In this document: piece by piece, positions 41,510-50,636 of the stretch
Position numbering within the stretch: position 1 is the stretch's first letter
Layout: each line of letters begins with the position of its first letter
DNA from: Pseudomonas ekonensis
GTDB lineage: Bacteria > Pseudomonadota > Gammaproteobacteria > Pseudomonadales > Pseudomonadaceae
Direction of reading: 5' to 3'
Length of the DNA stretch: 64,000 nucleotides
Assembly: GCF_019145435.1 (NCBI RefSeq)
Contig: NZ_JAHSTS010000003.1
Coordinates: 558,001 to 622,000, forward strand
Program-made: the position numbers and the translations under genes
The notes under the pieces: generated by a model
What the model was told of the DNA's origin: nothing
Seen by the model: the letters and a program-made list of their open reading frames with translations, nothing else
Database searches by the model: none

Positions 41510-42886
41510 ATGGCTATCAGCGTTTTCGACCTGTTCAAGATCGGCATCGGCCCGTCCAGTTCCCACACCGTCGGCCCGATGCGCGCCGCGGCCCTGTTCG
41601 TCGGCTCGCTGCGCGACAGGCACCTGCTGGAACAGGTGCGTCGCGTCGAGGTGCAGCTGTACGGTTCGCTGTCGGCCACCGGCATCGGTCACGGCAGCGA
41701 CAATGCGGTGATCATGGGGCTGATGGGCGAGTGGCCGGACGCGATCGACCCGTCGCTGATCGGCCCGCGGATCCAGGCCCTGCGCGAAACCCACACGCTA
41801 TTGCTCGACGGACGGCTGTCGGTGCCATTTATATGGGCACGGGACATGCGCCTGATCGACGAGAACCTGCCGTTCCACCCCAACGCCATGACCCTGGTCG
41901 CCGAAGGCGATCACGGCGAACTGTTCCGCGACACCTACTACTCGGTCGGCGGCGGGTTCGTGGTGGACGCGGCGCAGGCGGCCAGCGGCGTGGCGGACCT
42001 GGACCGGACGGTGCTGCCTTACGATTTCTCCAGCGCGGTGGAGCTGCTGGAGCTGTGCAAGAAACACAACCTGCGGGTGGCCGATCTGATGATGGCCAAC
42101 GAAAAGGCCTGGCGCAGCGAAGAGGAAATCCGCGCCGGCCTGATGAAGCTCTGGCAGGCGATGCAGGATTGCGTCGAGCACGGCCTGAAGCACGAAGGCA
42201 TCCTGCCCGGCGGCCTCAACGTGCGCCGGCGCGCGGCCAAGCTGCACCGCAGCCTGCAGGAACTGAACAAACCCAACGTGATCGGTTCGACCCTCAGCGC
42301 CATGGAGTGGGTCAACCTCTATGCGCTGGCGGTCAACGAAGAGAATGCCGCCGGCGGGCGCATGGTGACGGCGCCGACCAACGGCGCGGCGGGGATCGTT
42401 CCGGCGGTGCTGCACTATTTCATGAAGTTCAGCGAAGCGGTGACCGATGCCAATGTCGTCGACTACTTCCTGGGGGCGGCGGCGGTGGGCATCCTGTGCA
42501 AGAAGAACGCGTCGATCTCCGGTGCCGAAGTCGGCTGCCAGGGCGAGGTCGGCTCGGCTTGCGCGATGGCGGCGGCGGGCCTGGCCGAAGTGCTGGGCGC
42601 CACGCCGGAGCAGTTGTGCAACGCGGCGGAGATCGGCCTGGAGCACAACCTGGGCCTGACGTGCGACCCGGTGGGCGGGCTGGTGCAGGTGCCGTGCATC
42701 GAGCGCAACGCCATCGCGGCGGTCAAGGCGATCAACGCGGCGCAGATGGCGCTGCGGGGCGACGGGCAGCATTTCATCTCACTGGACCGGGTGATCCGCA
42801 CCATGCGCGACACCGGTGCGGACATGCACGACAAATATAAGGAAACCTCGCGGGGTGGGTTGGCGGTCAGCGCGGTCGAGTGCTGA
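41510..42886 (+). CDS. sdaB: L-serine dehydratase (single-chain, 4Fe-4S type)
   Basis: A 458-residue iron-sulfur enzyme that deaminates L-serine to pyruvate. The N-terminal [14 protein letters not shown] motif and the C-terminal cysteines ([25 protein letters not shown]) that bind the cluster are present. The ATG at 41510 follows GAGGAG. Location next to cbcX and gbdR fits its use in the last step of choline/betaine catabolism, where glycine is converted to serine and then pyruvate. Confidence 0.95.
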   Translation: MAISVFDLFKIGIGPSSSHTVGPMRAAALFVGSLRDRHLLEQVRRVEVQLYGSLSATGIGHGSDNAVIMGLMGEWPDAIDPSLIGPRIQALRETHTLLLDGRLSVPFIWARDMRLIDENLPFHPNAMTLVAEGDHGELFRDTYYSVGGGFVVDAAQAASGVADLDRTVLPYDFSSAVELLELCKKHNLRVADLMMANEKAWRSEEEIRAGLMKLWQAMQDCVEHGLKHEGILPGGLNVRRRAAKLHRSLQELNKPNVIGSTLSAMEWVNLYALAVNEENAAGGRMVTAPTNGAAGIVPAVLHYFMKFSEAVTDANVVDYFLGAAAVGILCKKNASISGAEVGCQGEVGSACAMAAAGLAEVLGATPEQLCNAAEIGLEHNLGLTCDPVGGLVQVPCIERNAIAAVKAINAAQMALRGDGQHFISLDRVIRTMRDTGADMHDKYKETSRGGLAVSAVEC

Positions 42887-42901
42887 AACCGCGTCGCCCC
42901 C

Positions 42902-43125
42902 ATCGCTGGCAAGCCAGCTCCCACAGTGATTTGGGCGAATGCAGGATGTGCGAACAACCCAAAGAAGTGTGAGCAGACAGGTCAGCTCCCACAGTGATTT
43001 GGGTGAATGCAGGATGTGCGAACAACCCAAAGAAGTGGGAGCCAGACAGGTCCGCTCCCACAGTGAATTGGCTGTACACAGGATTTGTGAACGACCGAAG
43101 AACCTGTGGGAGCTGGCTTGCCAGC
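42902..43125. repeat. Expanded REPIN with 68-69 bp tandem spacer repeats
   Basis: Left REP ATCGCTGGCAAGCCAGCTCCCAC begins at 42902 and the inverted right REP GTGGGAGCTGGCTTGCCAGCGAT ends near 43129. Between them the module CAGCTCCCACAGTGATTTGG ... CAACCCAAAGAAGTG ... AGACAGGT is repeated, starting at 42915, 42983 and 43052 (period 68 then 69). The third copy has diverged. Confidence 0.88.
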
Positions 43126-43430
43126 GATAGCGTCAGACCAGTCAAAACTGCGCACCCAGTGAGCACCGGCCGCCAAACGCGCCACCTTTTGGCGCGTCGC
43201 AATCAGACAAGAACCATTCCCGTCCGGGCGGCGCCGTGCGTGCCCGTGACCGTCCGTCCGCCGTGCCATGGGTGACACTGCGCCGCAGCGGCCCCCAGGC
43301 CAGTTCCCACAAGTGCTACCGATTTGCTCACACCCTGCGGGGCAGCGCTTTCACCGCCGCTGATGGCACTTCACATGACCTTTCGTCCGGCGTCTTGAAT
43401 AGACGCTCCGCGACGTCGTTTTCAGGAGTT

Positions 43431-43448
43431 ATTGAACGCGCATTCAAT
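43431..43448. promoter_or_regulatory. Imperfect palindrome upstream of gbdR
   Basis: ATTGAACGCGCATTCAAT: 6-bp arms ATTGAA/TTCAAT around CGCGCA. The half-sites equal those of the BetI palindrome at 35373 but with a wider centre. It lies 117 bp before gbdR in an otherwise featureless 435-bp gap (43130-43564). A TetR-type protein could bind here; that is speculative. Confidence 0.4.
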
Positions 43449-43564
43449 TTCAGGCACGGCAATTGCTCTGTCATAACAAAGCCCCGTCTCGCGCAAGAGA
43501 ACGACGGCAATAACAAGAGCCTCCGCCTGAGGCCATCACCCGCTTTGTGTGAGGAGATACCGCG

Positions 43565-44668
43565 ATGACGTCGTTCAACTCCGGGGCTCAACCCCAGAAC
43601 CGTGCGCCTCAATCCATCGGCTTCCTGCTGCTGGACAATTTCACGCTGATTTCCCTGGCTTCCGCGGTCGAACCGCTGCGTATGGCCAACCAGTTGTCCG
43701 GACGCGAACTGTACCGCTGGACCACCCTCACCGTAGACGGCGGCCAGGTCTGGGCCAGCGACGGCCTGCAGATCACCCCCGACGCCTCCATGCACAAAGC
43801 CCCGCCGATGGACACCGTGATCGTCTGCGGCGGCATCGGCATCCAGCGCACCGTGACCCGTGAACACGTCTCCTGGCTGCAGGGCCAGGCGCGCCAGTCG
43901 CGCCGCCTCGGCGCCGTGTGCACCGGCAGCTGGGCCCTGGCCTGCGCCGGCCTGCTCGACGGCTTCGACTGCAGCGTGCACTGGGAATGCCTGGCGGCGA
44001 TGCAGGAAGCCTTCCCGCGCGTGGCCATGAGCACCCGCCTGTTCACCCTCGACCGCAACCGTTTCACCAGCTCCGGCGGCACCGCGCCGCTGGACATGAT
44101 GCTGCACCTGATCAGCCGCGACCACGGCCGCGAACTGTCCGCCGCGATCTCGGAAATGTTCGTCTACGAGCGTATCCGCAACGAGCAGGATCACCAGCGC
44201 GTGCCGCTCAAGCACATGCTCGGCACCAACCAGCCGAAGCTGCAGGAAATCGTCGCACTGATGGAAGCCAACCTGGAGGAGCCGATCGACCTCGACGAGC
44301 TGGCGGTGTACGTCTCGGTGTCCCGGCGTCAGCTGGAGCGCCTGTTCCAGAAGTACCTGCACTGCTCGCCGTCGCGCTACTACCTCAAGCTGCGCCTGAT
44401 CCGCGCCCGGCAACTGCTCAAGCAGACGCCGATGTCGATCATCGAGGTGGCGTCGGTCTGCGGGTTCGTGTCCACGCCGCACTTCTCCAAGTGCTACCGC
44501 GAGTACTTCGGCATTCCGCCGCGGGACGAGCGCGTAGGCTCCAACACCGCCCAGCAGGTGGCGATGCTGCCGCTGCCGCAGGCCATCGTGATGTCGCCGC
44601 TGTCGGGGCCGCTGTCGGCGCTGAGCCAGGCGCGCAACGAATCGACGTTCGCCAGCGTGAGGCTCTGA
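43565..44668 (+). CDS. gbdR: AraC-family activator GbdR (glycine betaine/dimethylglycine responsive)
   Basis: 367 residues: N-terminal DJ-1/GATase1-like sensor (IGFLLLDNFTLISLASAVEPLRM, shown in part; VCTGSWALACAGLL elbow) and C-terminal double HTH of AraC/XylS type (LDELAVYVSVSRRQLERLF; IIEVASVCGFVSTPHFSKCY). GbdR senses glycine betaine and dimethylglycine and activates gbc, dgc, cbc and sdaB genes in P. aeruginosa. Same fold as CdhR at 50830. Location next to sdaB-cbcXWV supports the identification. Confidence 0.93.
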   Translation: MTSFNSGAQPQNRAPQSIGFLLLDNFTLISLASAVEPLRMANQLSGRELYRWTTLTVDGGQVWASDGLQITPDASMHKAPPMDTVIVCGGIGIQRTVTREHVSWLQGQARQSRRLGAVCTGSWALACAGLLDGFDCSVHWECLAAMQEAFPRVAMSTRLFTLDRNRFTSSGGTAPLDMMLHLISRDHGRELSAAISEMFVYERIRNEQDHQRVPLKHMLGTNQPKLQEIVALMEANLEEPIDLDELAVYVSVSRRQLERLFQKYLHCSPSRYYLKLRLIRARQLLKQTPMSIIEVASVCGFVSTPHFSKCYREYFGIPPRDERVGSNTAQQVAMLPLPQAIVMSPLSGPLSALSQARNESTFASVRL

Positions 44669-45115
44669 TCAGAGCGGGCGCTTGAAGTACACGACGCGCT
44701 CGGTTTCCTCGAAGCCGAGCGCCTTGTGCGTCGCCTGGCTGACCAGGTTGTCGAGGCCGGTGTCGGAAGCCATTTCCGTGCAGCCGTTGTCGCGTCCCCA
44801 TTGCGCCACCTGCTCGATCAACCGGGCGGCCACGCCGTGGCGGCGCTGCTGCGGCACCACGTAGATGCCTTCCAGATACACCACCGGCGAGCTGTCGGTG
44901 CCGTTGACGTAGTCGTTTCGCAATGAGGCCTCGGCGAGGCCGACCGGTTGTCCCTGCGCGTCATAGGCGACGAAGTTGATGTAGCGCTGCGGCGCCTTCA
45001 GCTGCTGCTCGATGTCGTCGCGGTGCTCGTGTTCCGGCGCGTGGGGCCAGAGCGCCTGGCGCAAGGGCAGCCAACCGGGTTGGCGGCTGGATCGGCAGGT
45101 CTGGATACGGAACAT
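44669..45115 (-). CDS. GNAT acetyltransferase resembling aminoglycoside 6'-N-acetyltransferase
   Basis: 148 residues, one GNAT domain. The stretch YVNGTDSSPVVYLEGIYVVP followed by RRHGVAARLIE (acetyl-CoA loop), CTEMASDTGLDN and ALGFEETERVVYF closely follows chromosomal AAC(6')-I enzymes as I remember them. These acetylate kanamycin/tobramycin-type drugs. Whether this copy confers resistance or acts on a metabolite is unknown. It ends flush against the gbdR stop, convergent with it. Confidence 0.75.
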   Translation of the reverse strand: MFRIQTCRSSRQPGWLPLRQALWPHAPEHEHRDDIEQQLKAPQRYINFVAYDAQGQPVGLAEASLRNDYVNGTDSSPVVYLEGIYVVPQQRRHGVAARLIEQVAQWGRDNGCTEMASDTGLDNLVSQATHKALGFEETERVVYFKRPL

Positions 45116-45168
45116 CGGCGCTCGCCTGTGGTGGTCATGGAGGCCACCACTCTAGCAAAGCGCGGGTG

Positions 45169-45432
45169 TCAGGCGCTGCGGGTCTGCTGGTACTGCGCCA
45201 GGGCCGGCAACAGTTGCTTGTCGAAGGCCTCGCGCACGGCGGGCAGGATGGTCGCGCTGCTGGTGTACATCTGCTTGACCATGGTGCGCAGGGTATTGGC
45301 CCGCACGTCGTCCAGGCCGCGCACGGCGTACTCGCAGGCCTGTTCGGCCGTGGCGCCGTAAGGCACCTCGAATCCCAATGCCTTGAGCTGGCCCAGCAGG
45401 TCTTCCTGATCAATCAAATCGGCATGCATCAT
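45169..45432 (-). CDS. Small conserved hypothetical protein
   Basis: An 87-residue cytoplasmic, helical protein (MMHADLIDQEDLLGQ ... LAQYQQTRSA). The ATG at 45432 is preceded by AAGGA. I do not recognise the family. It lies 53 bp upstream of the acetyltransferase gene on the same strand and may share its message. Confidence 0.65.
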   Translation of the reverse strand: MMHADLIDQEDLLGQLKALGFEVPYGATAEQACEYAVRGLDDVRANTLRTMVKQMYTSSATILPAVREAFDKQLLPALAQYQQTRSA

Positions 45433-45534
45433 GGGGCGGATCCTTCTTTGGCAACGGAGGTCGTGGCTCGATTCTGGTAGGCCTGCCGAGGCGCGGCAAG
45501 GGTGTTTTGTCGCGGTGTCCACATTGGCTATGAG

Positions 45535-45682
45535 CAGGTCGTTTTCGGCTAACTTGCCGGCCTAGGGAGTGGGCACACTGATCCCGGCTCGCTTCACGAA
45601 GGTTTGGTCACCCTCGCACGGCAGCTCCTCAACAGTACCCTCGCCCCGATCCTGTCACGGCTTGCATCGGGGCATTTTTTTG
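45535..45682 (+). ncRNA. Candidate small RNA ending in a strong terminator
   Basis: A plus-strand terminator (GCCCCGAT at 45643-45650, ATCGGGGC at 45666-45673, then seven T) has no gene upstream on that strand. TTGTCG near 45509 and TATGAG about 16 bp later resemble a weak promoter. No ORF with a ribosome site lies between. A transcript of about 140 nt is therefore possible. I do not recognise a known Pseudomonas sRNA in it. Confidence 0.4.
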
Positions 45683-45710
45683 CCTGTAGGCCGTTATGAC
45701 CGCAGTGGTT

Positions 45711-45804
45711 TCATCGCCGGCAGGCTGGCTCCCACAGAGACCGGCGGTGCCCACAAACGTTGTGGTCGCCCCGTCCCCTGCGGGAGCCGGCTTGCCGGCG
45801 ATGA
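45711..45804. repeat. REPIN (GCCGGC variant)
   Basis: TCATCGCCGGCAGGCTGGCTCCCAC and GGGAGCCGGCTTGCCGGCGATGA flank ~40 bp immediately downstream of the gamma-butyrobetaine dioxygenase gene. Confidence 0.88.
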
Positions 45805-45817
45805 ACGATGACGCGGT

Positions 45818-46981
45818 TCAGCGTTGCAGCACCAGAATCCGCGACAGAAGCTCGTCCCGGTCGATGTAGCAGCCCTGGAAATGCCGCGCTCCGGTGGTCG
45901 GGTCGAACGCGTTGCGCGCGTGCAGGGTGCGGCGGTTGTCGAAGCACCACAGTTCGCCCGGGTTGAGCCGCCGCAGGACCCGAAAGCGCGGTTCGCGGGT
46001 CATGGCGATGAAGCGCCGATAGGCCCGGTACAGCAGCGGCATTTGCTCCACCGACGTGTCGAACGCCCCGCGCAGGAAGTTGGCCATGCGGATCTCGGCC
46101 ACGTGGCCCAAGGCGTCCAGCGCAATGATCGGCGCCAGCCGGCGGTAGTCGCTGTGGCGGTCCTTGTTGCGGAACTCCACGGGGATGTCGCACAGGGCCT
46201 GGAACGAAGCGGGGTCTTCCCGGCGCAACGCCTCGGCGATGGCGAACCCGTCGACGAAAATGCTCTCGCCGCCCTCGGCGTCGTTCACCAGGCAATGCAG
46301 GAACTGCAGCCCCGGTTGCAGCTCGCGGGTCGGCAGGTCCGTGTGCAGCGGCAGGTTGAAGGCCGTGTAGGCGTTGCTGTCGGCGTCGGCCTTGGACTGC
46401 ACGTTGAACAGCACGCCGAAATTGCTCTCGCGGATGAACGAAATGCGCTGGGCGACCGCCTTCAGCGAGCCGGGTTCGGTGGGCACGCCGCGCACCTGGG
46501 TCAGGCCGATGTCGCGCACCGCCAGCAGCCAGTGCAGCAGCGCGTCGTTGTCGTTCATCAGGGCGGTGTAGTCGAACACCGGCAGTTGCAGGTCGCTGCG
46601 CCAGAGGAAAGGCCTGGGCTTGGCGGCGAGGCGTTCGGCGCGGGATTCGTCGTCGTAGGCGTGGGCCCGCAGCCAGCCGGGGTCGAAGCGGCTCAGGTGG
46701 CCGTCCTGCCAGTCGATGAGCAGGCGGCCGTCGCTGTCGATGCGGGCGGCGGCGGGCTCCAGCGAAGGCGAAGCGTCGACGATCTCGAACACCTGCTCGC
46801 GGGTGACGCTGTACACGCACTGCGGGCACGGGCAGTTGTCCCGCAGCCAAGCGTGGTGGAACGGGCTGACGCGCCCGTCGGCCCATTCGGCCAGGACACG
46901 GTCCGCCAGACGCTGCACGCCGTTCAGCGCGCTGATCAACGGATAGGTACGGAAATCGGCTACGGCGGCAACGGTGTTCAT
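45818..46981 (-). CDS. Gamma-butyrobetaine dioxygenase (2-oxoglutarate/Fe(II))
   Basis: 387 residues. The N-terminal ~95 residues are the small DUF971-type zinc domain (LRDNCPCPQC) seen in gamma-butyrobetaine hydroxylases. The catalytic domain has the iron facial triad HTD (LPLHTDLPT) and distal His (DNRRTLHARNAFD), with the 2-oxoglutarate-binding Arg following. It should hydroxylate gamma-butyrobetaine to L-carnitine. Its place 24 bp after the cdhB-like gene, at the end of the carnitine operon, links it to the downstream oxidation of carnitine to betaine. Confidence 0.9.
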   Translation of the reverse strand: MNTVAAVADFRTYPLISALNGVQRLADRVLAEWADGRVSPFHHAWLRDNCPCPQCVYSVTREQVFEIVDASPSLEPAAARIDSDGRLLIDWQDGHLSRFDPGWLRAHAYDDESRAERLAAKPRPFLWRSDLQLPVFDYTALMNDNDALLHWLLAVRDIGLTQVRGVPTEPGSLKAVAQRISFIRESNFGVLFNVQSKADADSNAYTAFNLPLHTDLPTRELQPGLQFLHCLVNDAEGGESIFVDGFAIAEALRREDPASFQALCDIPVEFRNKDRHSDYRRLAPIIALDALGHVAEIRMANFLRGAFDTSVEQMPLLYRAYRRFIAMTREPRFRVLRRLNPGELWCFDNRRTLHARNAFDPTTGARHFQGCYIDRDELLSRILVLQR

Positions 46982-47005
46982 GGCGGCTCCTTGCGATGGA
47001 CGGGT

Positions 47006-47482
47006 TTACCGGGCGGGGGGCAGGGCGATGACCCGGCCGATGTACGCCGGCGCGGGCAGGTCGGCCTGCTCCGCGACGAGGGCCTGCAGGCGCTCCAGGG
47101 TCGGCGGGCTGAACGGCGCCGAACGGGGCCCGGCGAGGTCGACGTGGAGCAGCATCTGTTCGTTGCCGGCCAGCGCCTTGTCGCCGCCGGTCAGGTGCAG
47201 GCTGTGGTAGAGGTGCAGGCGCTTCTGGTCGTGGCCGATGATCTGCGTGCGCACCTCGACGTCGGCGTCGAGCTTCACTTCGTGCAGGTAATTCAGGTGC
47301 AGTTCGAGGGTGAACAGCGACTGGCCGCTGGCTTCGCGGTTGCCGCTGTCCATGCCCAGACGGTCCATCAGGGCGTCGGTGGCGTAGCTGAAGATCAGCA
47401 GGTAAAAGGCGTCGCGCAGGTGGCCGTTGTAGTCGACCCACTCGGGGAGGATGCAGGTCTGGTAGGTGGTGAGGGCGGGCAT
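47006..47482 (-). CDS. cdhB: Betainyl-CoA thioesterase (hot-dog fold)
   Basis: A 158-residue 4-hydroxybenzoyl-CoA-type thioesterase with the motif WVDYNGHLRDAFYL, where Asp/Asn is catalytic. In the Pseudomonas carnitine pathway this protein releases glycine betaine and CoA from betainyl-CoA. Start ATG 47482 follows GGAG; the frame remains open upstream through a REP and into cdhA, which is not coding. Function is taken from operon context and family. Confidence 0.88.
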   Translation of the reverse strand: MPALTTYQTCILPEWVDYNGHLRDAFYLLIFSYATDALMDRLGMDSGNREASGQSLFTLELHLNYLHEVKLDADVEVRTQIIGHDQKRLHLYHSLHLTGGDKALAGNEQMLLHVDLAGPRSAPFSPPTLERLQALVAEQADLPAPAYIGRVIALPPAR

Positions 47483-47518
47483 GAGGGAACTCCACATTCG
47501 TTTTGTGACAGGCGTCTG

Positions 47519-47619
47519 TGTGGCGAGGGAGCTTGCTTGCGCCGGGCCGCGGAGCGGTCGCGGAACCTGGCCTGGGGCCTGCTCCGCAGTCCGGCGCAAG
47601 CAAGCTCCCTCGCCACAGG
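47519..47619. repeat. REP-like inverted pair (GAGGGAGC family)
   Basis: TGTGGCGAGGGAGCTTGCTTGCG and CGCAAGCAAGCTCCCTCGCCACA with ~50 bp between, inside the carnitine operon between cdhA and cdhB. Confidence 0.88.
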
Positions 47620-47622
47620 GAC

Positions 47623-48588
47623 TTATTCGCTGAAACTCATGCCATGCTTTTGCTTGGTGGCCTTGACCGCCTCCAGCACCGCCAGCAGGCAATCGTCACG
47701 ATAGCGCTCCAGCGCCGAAATGCTGTGCCGGCCCAATTGGTCGCTGGTGCCGTCCACCACGTCGTCGATCAGCTTGTCGGTCAGTTCCGGTGCCGGCAGG
47801 TAGGTCCACGGCAGCTTCAGCGCCGGGCCGAACTGCGACATGAAGTGGCGCATGCCCGCATCGCCGCCGGCCAGGGTGTACGTCAGGAAGGTGCCCATGA
47901 ACGACCAGCGCAGGCCCGCGCCGAAGCGGATCGCATCGTCGATCTCGCCGGTGGTCGCCACGCCGTCGTTGACCAGGTGCAGCGCCTCGCGCCACAGCGC
48001 TTCGAGCAGGCGGTCGGCGATGAAGCCCGGCACTTCCTTGCGCACGTGCAGCGGGCGCATGCCGAGGGACTCGTAGACCTGCATCGCCGCCTGAACGGCT
48101 TCGGGCGCGGTGTTCTTGCCGCCGACCACTTCCACCAGCGGCAGCAGGTAGACCGGGTTGAACGGGTGGCCGACCACGCAGCGTTCCGGATGGGTCGAGC
48201 TCTCGTAGAACTCGCTGGGCAGCAGGCCCGAGGTGCTGGAGCCGATCAGCGCGTTGGGCTTGGCCGCTGCGCTGATCTTGCTGTGCAGCTCCAGTTTCAG
48301 CTCCAGGCGCTCCGGGGCGCTTTCCTGGATGAAGTCGGCGTCGCGCACGCATTCCTCGATGGTGGCGACGAAGCGCAGGCGGTCTTGCGAGGCGCCGGGC
48401 GCCAGGCCGTTCTTCTCCAGCGCGCCCCAGGCGTTGGCCACGCGCTTGCGCAAGGCCGCTTCGGCGCCGGGGGCCGGATCCCAGGCCACCACGTCGAGGC
48501 CGTGGGCGAGGGCGCGGGCCACCCAGCCGCTGCCGATGACACCGCTGCCCAGGGCAGCGAAGGTTTTGATGTCGGTGATAAAACTCAT
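47623..48588 (-). CDS. cdhA: L-carnitine dehydrogenase
   Basis: A 321-residue NAD-dependent 3-hydroxyacyl-CoA dehydrogenase-fold enzyme oxidising L-carnitine to 3-dehydrocarnitine. Rossmann motif [19 protein letters not shown], catalytic His in [15 protein letters not shown] and the helical C-terminal domain are visible. Same strand as cdhC upstream, separated by a REPIN. Assignment to carnitine rests on its neighbours (CdhC, CdhB, CaiX, CdhR). Confidence 0.92.
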   Translation of the reverse strand: MSFITDIKTFAALGSGVIGSGWVARALAHGLDVVAWDPAPGAEAALRKRVANAWGALEKNGLAPGASQDRLRFVATIEECVRDADFIQESAPERLELKLELHSKISAAAKPNALIGSSTSGLLPSEFYESSTHPERCVVGHPFNPVYLLPLVEVVGGKNTAPEAVQAAMQVYESLGMRPLHVRKEVPGFIADRLLEALWREALHLVNDGVATTGEIDDAIRFGAGLRWSFMGTFLTYTLAGGDAGMRHFMSQFGPALKLPWTYLPAPELTDKLIDDVVDGTSDQLGRHSISALERYRDDCLLAVLEAVKATKQKHGMSFSE

Positions 48589-48616
48589 GGCAAATTCCTG
48601 AAGAGTTAGCAGAACC

Positions 48617-48710
48617 CTGTGGGAGCGGGCTTGCCCGCGATAGCGTCGGTACTACCGGAAAAATCTGTCGGTAGAAAAAACCTCATCGCGGGCAAGCCCG
48701 CTCCCACAGG
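48617..48710. repeat. REPIN (GGGC/GCCC variant)
   Basis: CTGTGGGAGCGGGCTTGCCCG and CGGGCAAGCCCGCTCCCACAG flank ~40 bp between cdhC and cdhA inside the operon. Confidence 0.9.
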
Positions 48711-48728
48711 GGCAGAGGTAAATTCGGG

Positions 48729-49616
48729 TCAGCCGCGCCGGGTCAGGCCCATTTTCTGGCGGCCCTCGGCCGGGGTCAGCACGCGGGCGCCGAGGCGGCT
48801 GAGGATTTCGGTGGCGCGTTCGACCAGTTGGCCGTTGGTCGCCAGCACGCCTTTGTCCAGCCACAGGTTGTCTTCCAGGCCGACCCGCACGTTGCCGCCC
48901 AGCAGCACCGCCTGCGCCGCCATCGGCATCTGCATGCGGCCGATGCCGAAGCCGGCCCACACCGCGTCGGCCGGCAGGTTGTCGACCATGGCCTTCATGG
49001 TGGTGGTGTCCGCCGGGGCGCCCCACGGGATGCCCAGGCACAGTTGGAACAGCGGGTTGTCGAGCAGGCCTTCCTTGATCATCTGCTTGGCGAACCACAG
49101 GTGGCCGGTGTCGAAGATCTCAAGCTCGGCCTTCACGCCCAGTTCGGTGATGCGCCTGGCGCCGGCCCGCAGCTGCGCCGGGGTGGAGACGTAAATGGTG
49201 TCGCCGTCGCCGAAGTTCAGGGTGCCGCAGTCCAGGGTGCAGATTTCCGGCAGCAGCTCTTCGACGTGGGCCAGACGGGTCAGCGGGCCCACCAGGTCGG
49301 TGTTCGGGCCGAACTCCATCGGCCGCTCGCCCGGGCCGATCTCCAGGTCGCCGCCCATGCCGGCGGTGAGGTTGACGATGATGTCGACGTCGGCCTCGCG
49401 GATGCGCTCCATCGTTTCGCGGTACAGCGCCACGTCGCGGCTGAACTTGCCGGTCTGCGGGTCGCGGACATGGCAGTGCACGACCGTGGCGCCGGCCTTG
49501 GCCGCTTCCACGGCGGCTGCGGCGATCTGTTTCGGGGTGACCGGCACGTGGGGGCTCTTGGCGGTCGTGTCGCCAGCACCGGTGAGTGCGCAGGTGATGA
49601 TGACGTCGTGGTTCAT
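48729..49616 (-). CDS. cdhC: Dehydrocarnitine cleavage enzyme (BKACE family)
   Basis: A 295-residue beta-keto acid cleavage enzyme. The family zinc motif HCHVRD with TGKFSRD, and the later FDTGHL and GIPWGAP segments, are present. In carnitine catabolism it condenses 3-dehydrocarnitine with acetyl-CoA, giving betainyl-CoA and acetoacetate. Start ATG 49616 follows GGAAAC. It lies 75 bp after caiX. Confidence 0.93.
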   Translation of the reverse strand: MNHDVIITCALTGAGDTTAKSPHVPVTPKQIAAAAVEAAKAGATVVHCHVRDPQTGKFSRDVALYRETMERIREADVDIIVNLTAGMGGDLEIGPGERPMEFGPNTDLVGPLTRLAHVEELLPEICTLDCGTLNFGDGDTIYVSTPAQLRAGARRITELGVKAELEIFDTGHLWFAKQMIKEGLLDNPLFQLCLGIPWGAPADTTTMKAMVDNLPADAVWAGFGIGRMQMPMAAQAVLLGGNVRVGLEDNLWLDKGVLATNGQLVERATEILSRLGARVLTPAEGRQKMGLTRRG

Positions 49617-49691
49617 GGTGCGGTTTCCTTCAGGCGTGAGGGGTCTGTCCGCAGCCCGCGGCGGGCTGCGGAACGGTTTTTCCGTTGCGGT

Positions 49692-50636
49692 CTATTTGCT
49701 GGTGAGCTGGAGGTTCTCGGCGGCCGGCTTGCCGTCGAAGGTCGTGACGCCTTCCAGCCAGCGCTGCTTGTCCTGCGGGTGATCCTTGAGCCACTGCTTC
49801 GCCGATTCGAAGGCGTCCTTGTGGTCGAGCAGCGGCTGCATCATGCGGCTCTCGTCTTCGGCGCTGAACGTCAGGTTGCTCAGCAGGCGGCTGACGTTCG
49901 GGCACTGCTCGGCGTACTTCGGCGCGGTGACGGTCCAGACGGTGGCCATGCCTTCGTTCGGGCCCAGGGCGTCGTCGCTGCCGGTCAGGTAGGTCATCTG
50001 CACGTTGACGTTCATCGGGTGCGGCGCCCAGCCGAAGAACACCACGGCCTCCTTGCGGCGCACGGCGCGATCCACGGCGGCGAGCATGCCGGCCTCGCTG
50101 GACTCCACCAGCTGGAACTTGCCCAGGCCGAACTGGTTCTTGGCGATCATCGCCTTGATCTGGGTGTTGGCGCCGGAGCCCGGTTCGATGCCGTAGATCT
50201 TGCCGCCCAGCTCTTTCTCGAACCTGGCGATGTCGGCGAAGGTCTTCAGGCCCTTGTCGGCCAGGTAGGTCGGCACGGCGAGGGTGGCGCGGGCGTCCTT
50301 CAGGCTCGGTTCGGCGAGGACCTTGACCTGGTTAGCGTCGACGAACGGGGTGATGGTCTGGGTCATCAGCGGGTTCCAGTAGCCGAGGAACAGGTCCAGG
50401 CGCTGGTCGCGGATCCCGGCGAAGACGATCTGCTGGGACGCGCTGGTCTGCTTGGTGCTGTAGCCGAGGCCGTCGAGCAGCACCTGGGCCATGGCGCTGG
50501 TGGCGATCACGTCGGTCCAGTTGACCACGCCCATGCGCACGTTCTGGCACGCGGCGGGCTCGGCCGCCATGACGCCGGTGCTCAACAGGGCGGTGGCGCT
50601 GAGTGAAAGGACGCAGCGGCTGATCAGTCGTTTCAT
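49692..50636 (-). CDS. caiX: Carnitine-binding periplasmic protein CaiX
   Basis: A 314-residue OpuAC-type binding protein with signal peptide (MKRLISRCVLSLSATALLS.., cleavage at VMAAE). Motifs align with CbcX (VNWTDVIA, FLGYWNPLM, FFGWAPHPMN). There is no permease or ATPase gene beside it; in P. aeruginosa and P. syringae CaiX uses the CbcWV core. First gene of the caiX-cdhC-cdhA-cdhB operon, divergent from cdhR. Confidence 0.93.
   Translation of the reverse strand: MKRLISRCVLSLSATALLSTGVMAAEPAACQNVRMGVVNWTDVIATSAMAQVLLDGLGYSTKQTSASQQIVFAGIRDQRLDLFLGYWNPLMTQTITPFVDANQVKVLAEPSLKDARATLAVPTYLADKGLKTFADIARFEKELGGKIYGIEPGSGANTQIKAMIAKNQFGLGKFQLVESSEAGMLAAVDRAVRRKEAVVFFGWAPHPMNVNVQMTYLTGSDDALGPNEGMATVWTVTAPKYAEQCPNVSRLLSNLTFSAEDESRMMQPLLDHKDAFESAKQWLKDHPQDKQRWLEGVTTFDGKPAAENLQLTSK

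Noticed and set aside
42902..43129. A CRISPR array, because of regular 68-69 bp repeats
   Set aside because: Only two and a half units, repeats are longer than spacers would allow, the ends are REP sequences and there are no cas genes.
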